From Acetobacteraceae bacterium (GTDB lineage: Bacteria > Pseudomonadota > Alphaproteobacteria > Acetobacterales > Acetobacteraceae): a stretch of 22,738 nt of DNA. The notes under the pieces were generated by a model. That model was not told where the DNA came from, did no database searches, and was given only the letters and a program-made list of their open reading frames with translations. Where the stretch lies: NCBI GenBank assembly GCA_947446625.1, contig CANFIE010000014.1:1-22738 (forward strand), written 5' to 3'. The position numbers were made by a program, and so were the translations under genes. The first letter of the stretch is position 1. Every line of letters starts with the position of its first letter. Below are positions 22,089 through 22,738 of the stretch, in pieces.

Positions 22089-22538
22089 CTACCCCCCCAA
22101 TCGCTTGCGCATGAACACGGTGGTGCCGCCCATGAAGGGCTCGGTCCGCTCCACCGCCCAGCCGGCGCTTTGGTACAGCGCCACATTCCCGGCAAAGGCC
22201 TGGTTGGTATAAAGCCGCGCCTCGGAGAAGCCCTGGGCCAGCCCCAGCGCTTCGGCATGCGCCAGCAGGCGGCGGCCCAGCCCCTGGCGCTGATGCTCCG
22301 GGTGAATGGCCAGGTTCTCCACCAGCAGATGGTCGGCCTCGGCGATCACCTCCACCAGCCCCAGCAGCACGCCACTCCGCTCCAGCAGCGCCACCTGATG
22401 CTCGCCCACCGCCACGTCGAAATCGGCCAGCATGGGCTTGGGCTCGCGGCCTATCACCGGCACCCATTTGCCATAGGCCTGCCGGGTCAGCGCCCGCACC
22501 GCCGCCGCATCCGCCGGCCCCGCCTGCCGTATCTGCAT
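22089..22538 (-). CDS. GNAT-family N-acetyltransferase
   Basis: This protein transfers an acetyl group from acetyl-CoA to an unknown amine. The 149-residue product spans a complete GNAT fold. The N-terminal strand is IRQAGPADAAAVRALT, beta4 is LLVENLAIHP, and the acetyl-CoA pyrophosphate loop is QRQGLG (83-88) within EHQRQGLGRRLLAHAEA. The C-terminal part has RLYTNQAFAGNVALYQSAGWAVE, the usual motif B (NxxAxxxYxxxGF). YGKWVPVIGREPKPML near the N-terminus recurs in a subgroup of bacterial GNATs. The ATG at 22538 is preceded by only a weak Shine-Dalgarno. A promoter with a LexA-box-like site lies 28-56 nt upstream. Confidence 0.9.
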   Translation of the reverse strand: MQIRQAGPADAAAVRALTRQAYGKWVPVIGREPKPMLADFDVAVGEHQVALLERSGVLLGLVEVIAEADHLLVENLAIHPEHQRQGLGRRLLAHAEALGLAQGFSEARLYTNQAFAGNVALYQSAGWAVERTEPFMGGTTVFMRKRLGG

Positions 22539-22565
22539 GGCTCATCCCACCCCATTACCCTGGCA

Positions 22566-22594
22566 ATTATGTTGTGTTCTTGGTACGTTCGCAA
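22566..22594 (-). promoter_or_regulatory. Promoter for GNAT-phosphatase pair with LexA-box-like operator
   Basis: On the minus strand, TTGCGA (22594 to 22589) and CATAAT (22571 to 22566) are exactly 17 nt apart, a good -35/-10 pair ending 28 nt before the GNAT ATG. GAAC-N7-GAAC (GTTC-N7-GTTC on the + strand, 22576-22590) lies in the spacer. This direct repeat is the known LexA box of alphaproteobacteria. An operator between -35 and -10 would block the promoter until DNA damage. The match is exact; the role is inferred. Confidence 0.55.
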
Positions 22595-22617
22595 TTCCTT
22601 TTCGGCGGAAGGTCGCA

Positions 22618-22738
22618 ATGCCCCAACTCCCCCTCCAGCCCCGCCGCCAACCACCCGCACAGCCGCCCCCGGGCCATTTGTCCGAACAGCGCCGCCCACA
22701 ACCCCGCCCGGCCATTTGTCCGAACCGCGCCCCCCGCA
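22618..22738 (+). CDS. Possible start of a divergent gene, truncated by the window end
   Basis: An open frame starts with ATG at 22618 and runs 40 codons to the end of the window without a stop. A good Shine-Dalgarno (GGAAGG) lies 5 nt upstream, and the LexA-box-like site is 28 nt before the ATG. The predicted peptide is Pro/Arg-rich (MPQLPLQPRRQPPAQPPPG) and resembles nothing I recognise. In DNA this GC-rich, 40 codons without a stop is weak evidence, and the frame crosses a direct repeat whose 38-nt period does not preserve frame. It could be a real divergent SOS gene or chance. Confidence 0.22.
   Translation, partial: MPQLPLQPRRQPPAQPPPGHLSEQRRPQPRPAICPNRAPR
22672..22725. repeat. Direct repeat of GGCCATTTGTCCGAAC at the window edge
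   Basis: The 16-mer GGCCATTTGTCCGAAC occurs at 22672-22687 and 22710-22725, with a period of 38 nt. After one mismatched base both copies continue with GCGCC, giving 21 of 22 matching positions. The repeat is AT-richer than its flanks. More copies may lie beyond the window. It could be the end of a mobile element with repeated terminal binding sites, an intergenic tandem repeat, or a pair of operators. Confidence 0.6.

Noticed and set aside
22487..22699. A 70-codon minus-strand frame starting upstream of the GNAT gene
   Set aside because: It overlaps the promoter, the LexA-box-like site and the start of the GNAT gene, and encodes low-complexity Gly/Arg sequence.

Overview
The window is about 68% GC and looks like chromosomal DNA of a flagellated alphaproteobacterium. 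The order secY-adk-rpsM-rpsK-rpoA-rplQ without rpsD, a Caulobacter-type fliF-fliG-fliH(flbE)-fliN-flbD block, flbT, and an orphan Bug/TctC binding-protein gene together suggest Rhodospirillales, perhaps an Acetobacteraceae relative of Roseomonas. That placement is inference from gene content and order; no 16S or other marker is present.

Layout. (1) 1-3408, + strand: the end of the ribosomal 'alpha' cluster (secY 3' end, adk, rpsM, rpsK, rpoA, rplQ). There is a sigma70-like promoter and a structured leader before rpsM, and a strong hairpin terminator after rplQ. (2) 3416-4378, - strand: a solitary periplasmic Bug-family solute-binding protein gene. A 160-nt spacer rich in inverted repeats follows, including a 52-nt palindromic element that contains the flhG stop codon. 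(3) 4539-13328, - strand: one tightly coupled flagellar operon read fliF-fliG-fliH-fliN-flbD-flhA-flhF-flhG, with several ATGA/TGATG start-stop overlaps. It encodes the MS ring, rotor/switch proteins, export gate, the sigma54 activator FlbD and the FlhF/FlhG placement pair. (4) 13412-15513, - strand: fliK and flgD (hook-length control and hook cap). (5) 15709-20220, + strand: flgE, flgK, flgL (hook, hook-filament junction) and flbT (flagellin mRNA regulator). (6) 20299-21363, + strand: an AbrB-family membrane protein. (7) 21376-22538, - strand: a GNAT acetyltransferase followed by a Cys-X5-Arg phosphatase. The last 200 bases hold a LexA-box-like promoter and a direct repeat that runs toward the window edge.

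How it fits together. The best regulatory signal is the 195-nt gap between the divergent fliK and flgE genes. It has one sigma54 promoter on each strand (one with a perfect TGGCACG-N4-TTGC core). Between them are three copies of CCCCGGC-N7-GCC spaced exactly 21 bp apart. The same CGGC-N7-GCC dyad occurs once upstream of fliF, next to a CtrA-like TTAACC site. The operon encodes FlbD, and in Caulobacter FlbD activates sigma54 hook promoters and represses fliF through related 'ftr' sites. The simplest reading is that this window carries a complete FlbD circuit: the activator gene, its target promoters and its own feedback site.

Most of the coding content is ordinary core machinery. I see no novel defence or mobile system, CRISPR array, tRNA or rRNA. 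The points worth following up are regulatory and structural.
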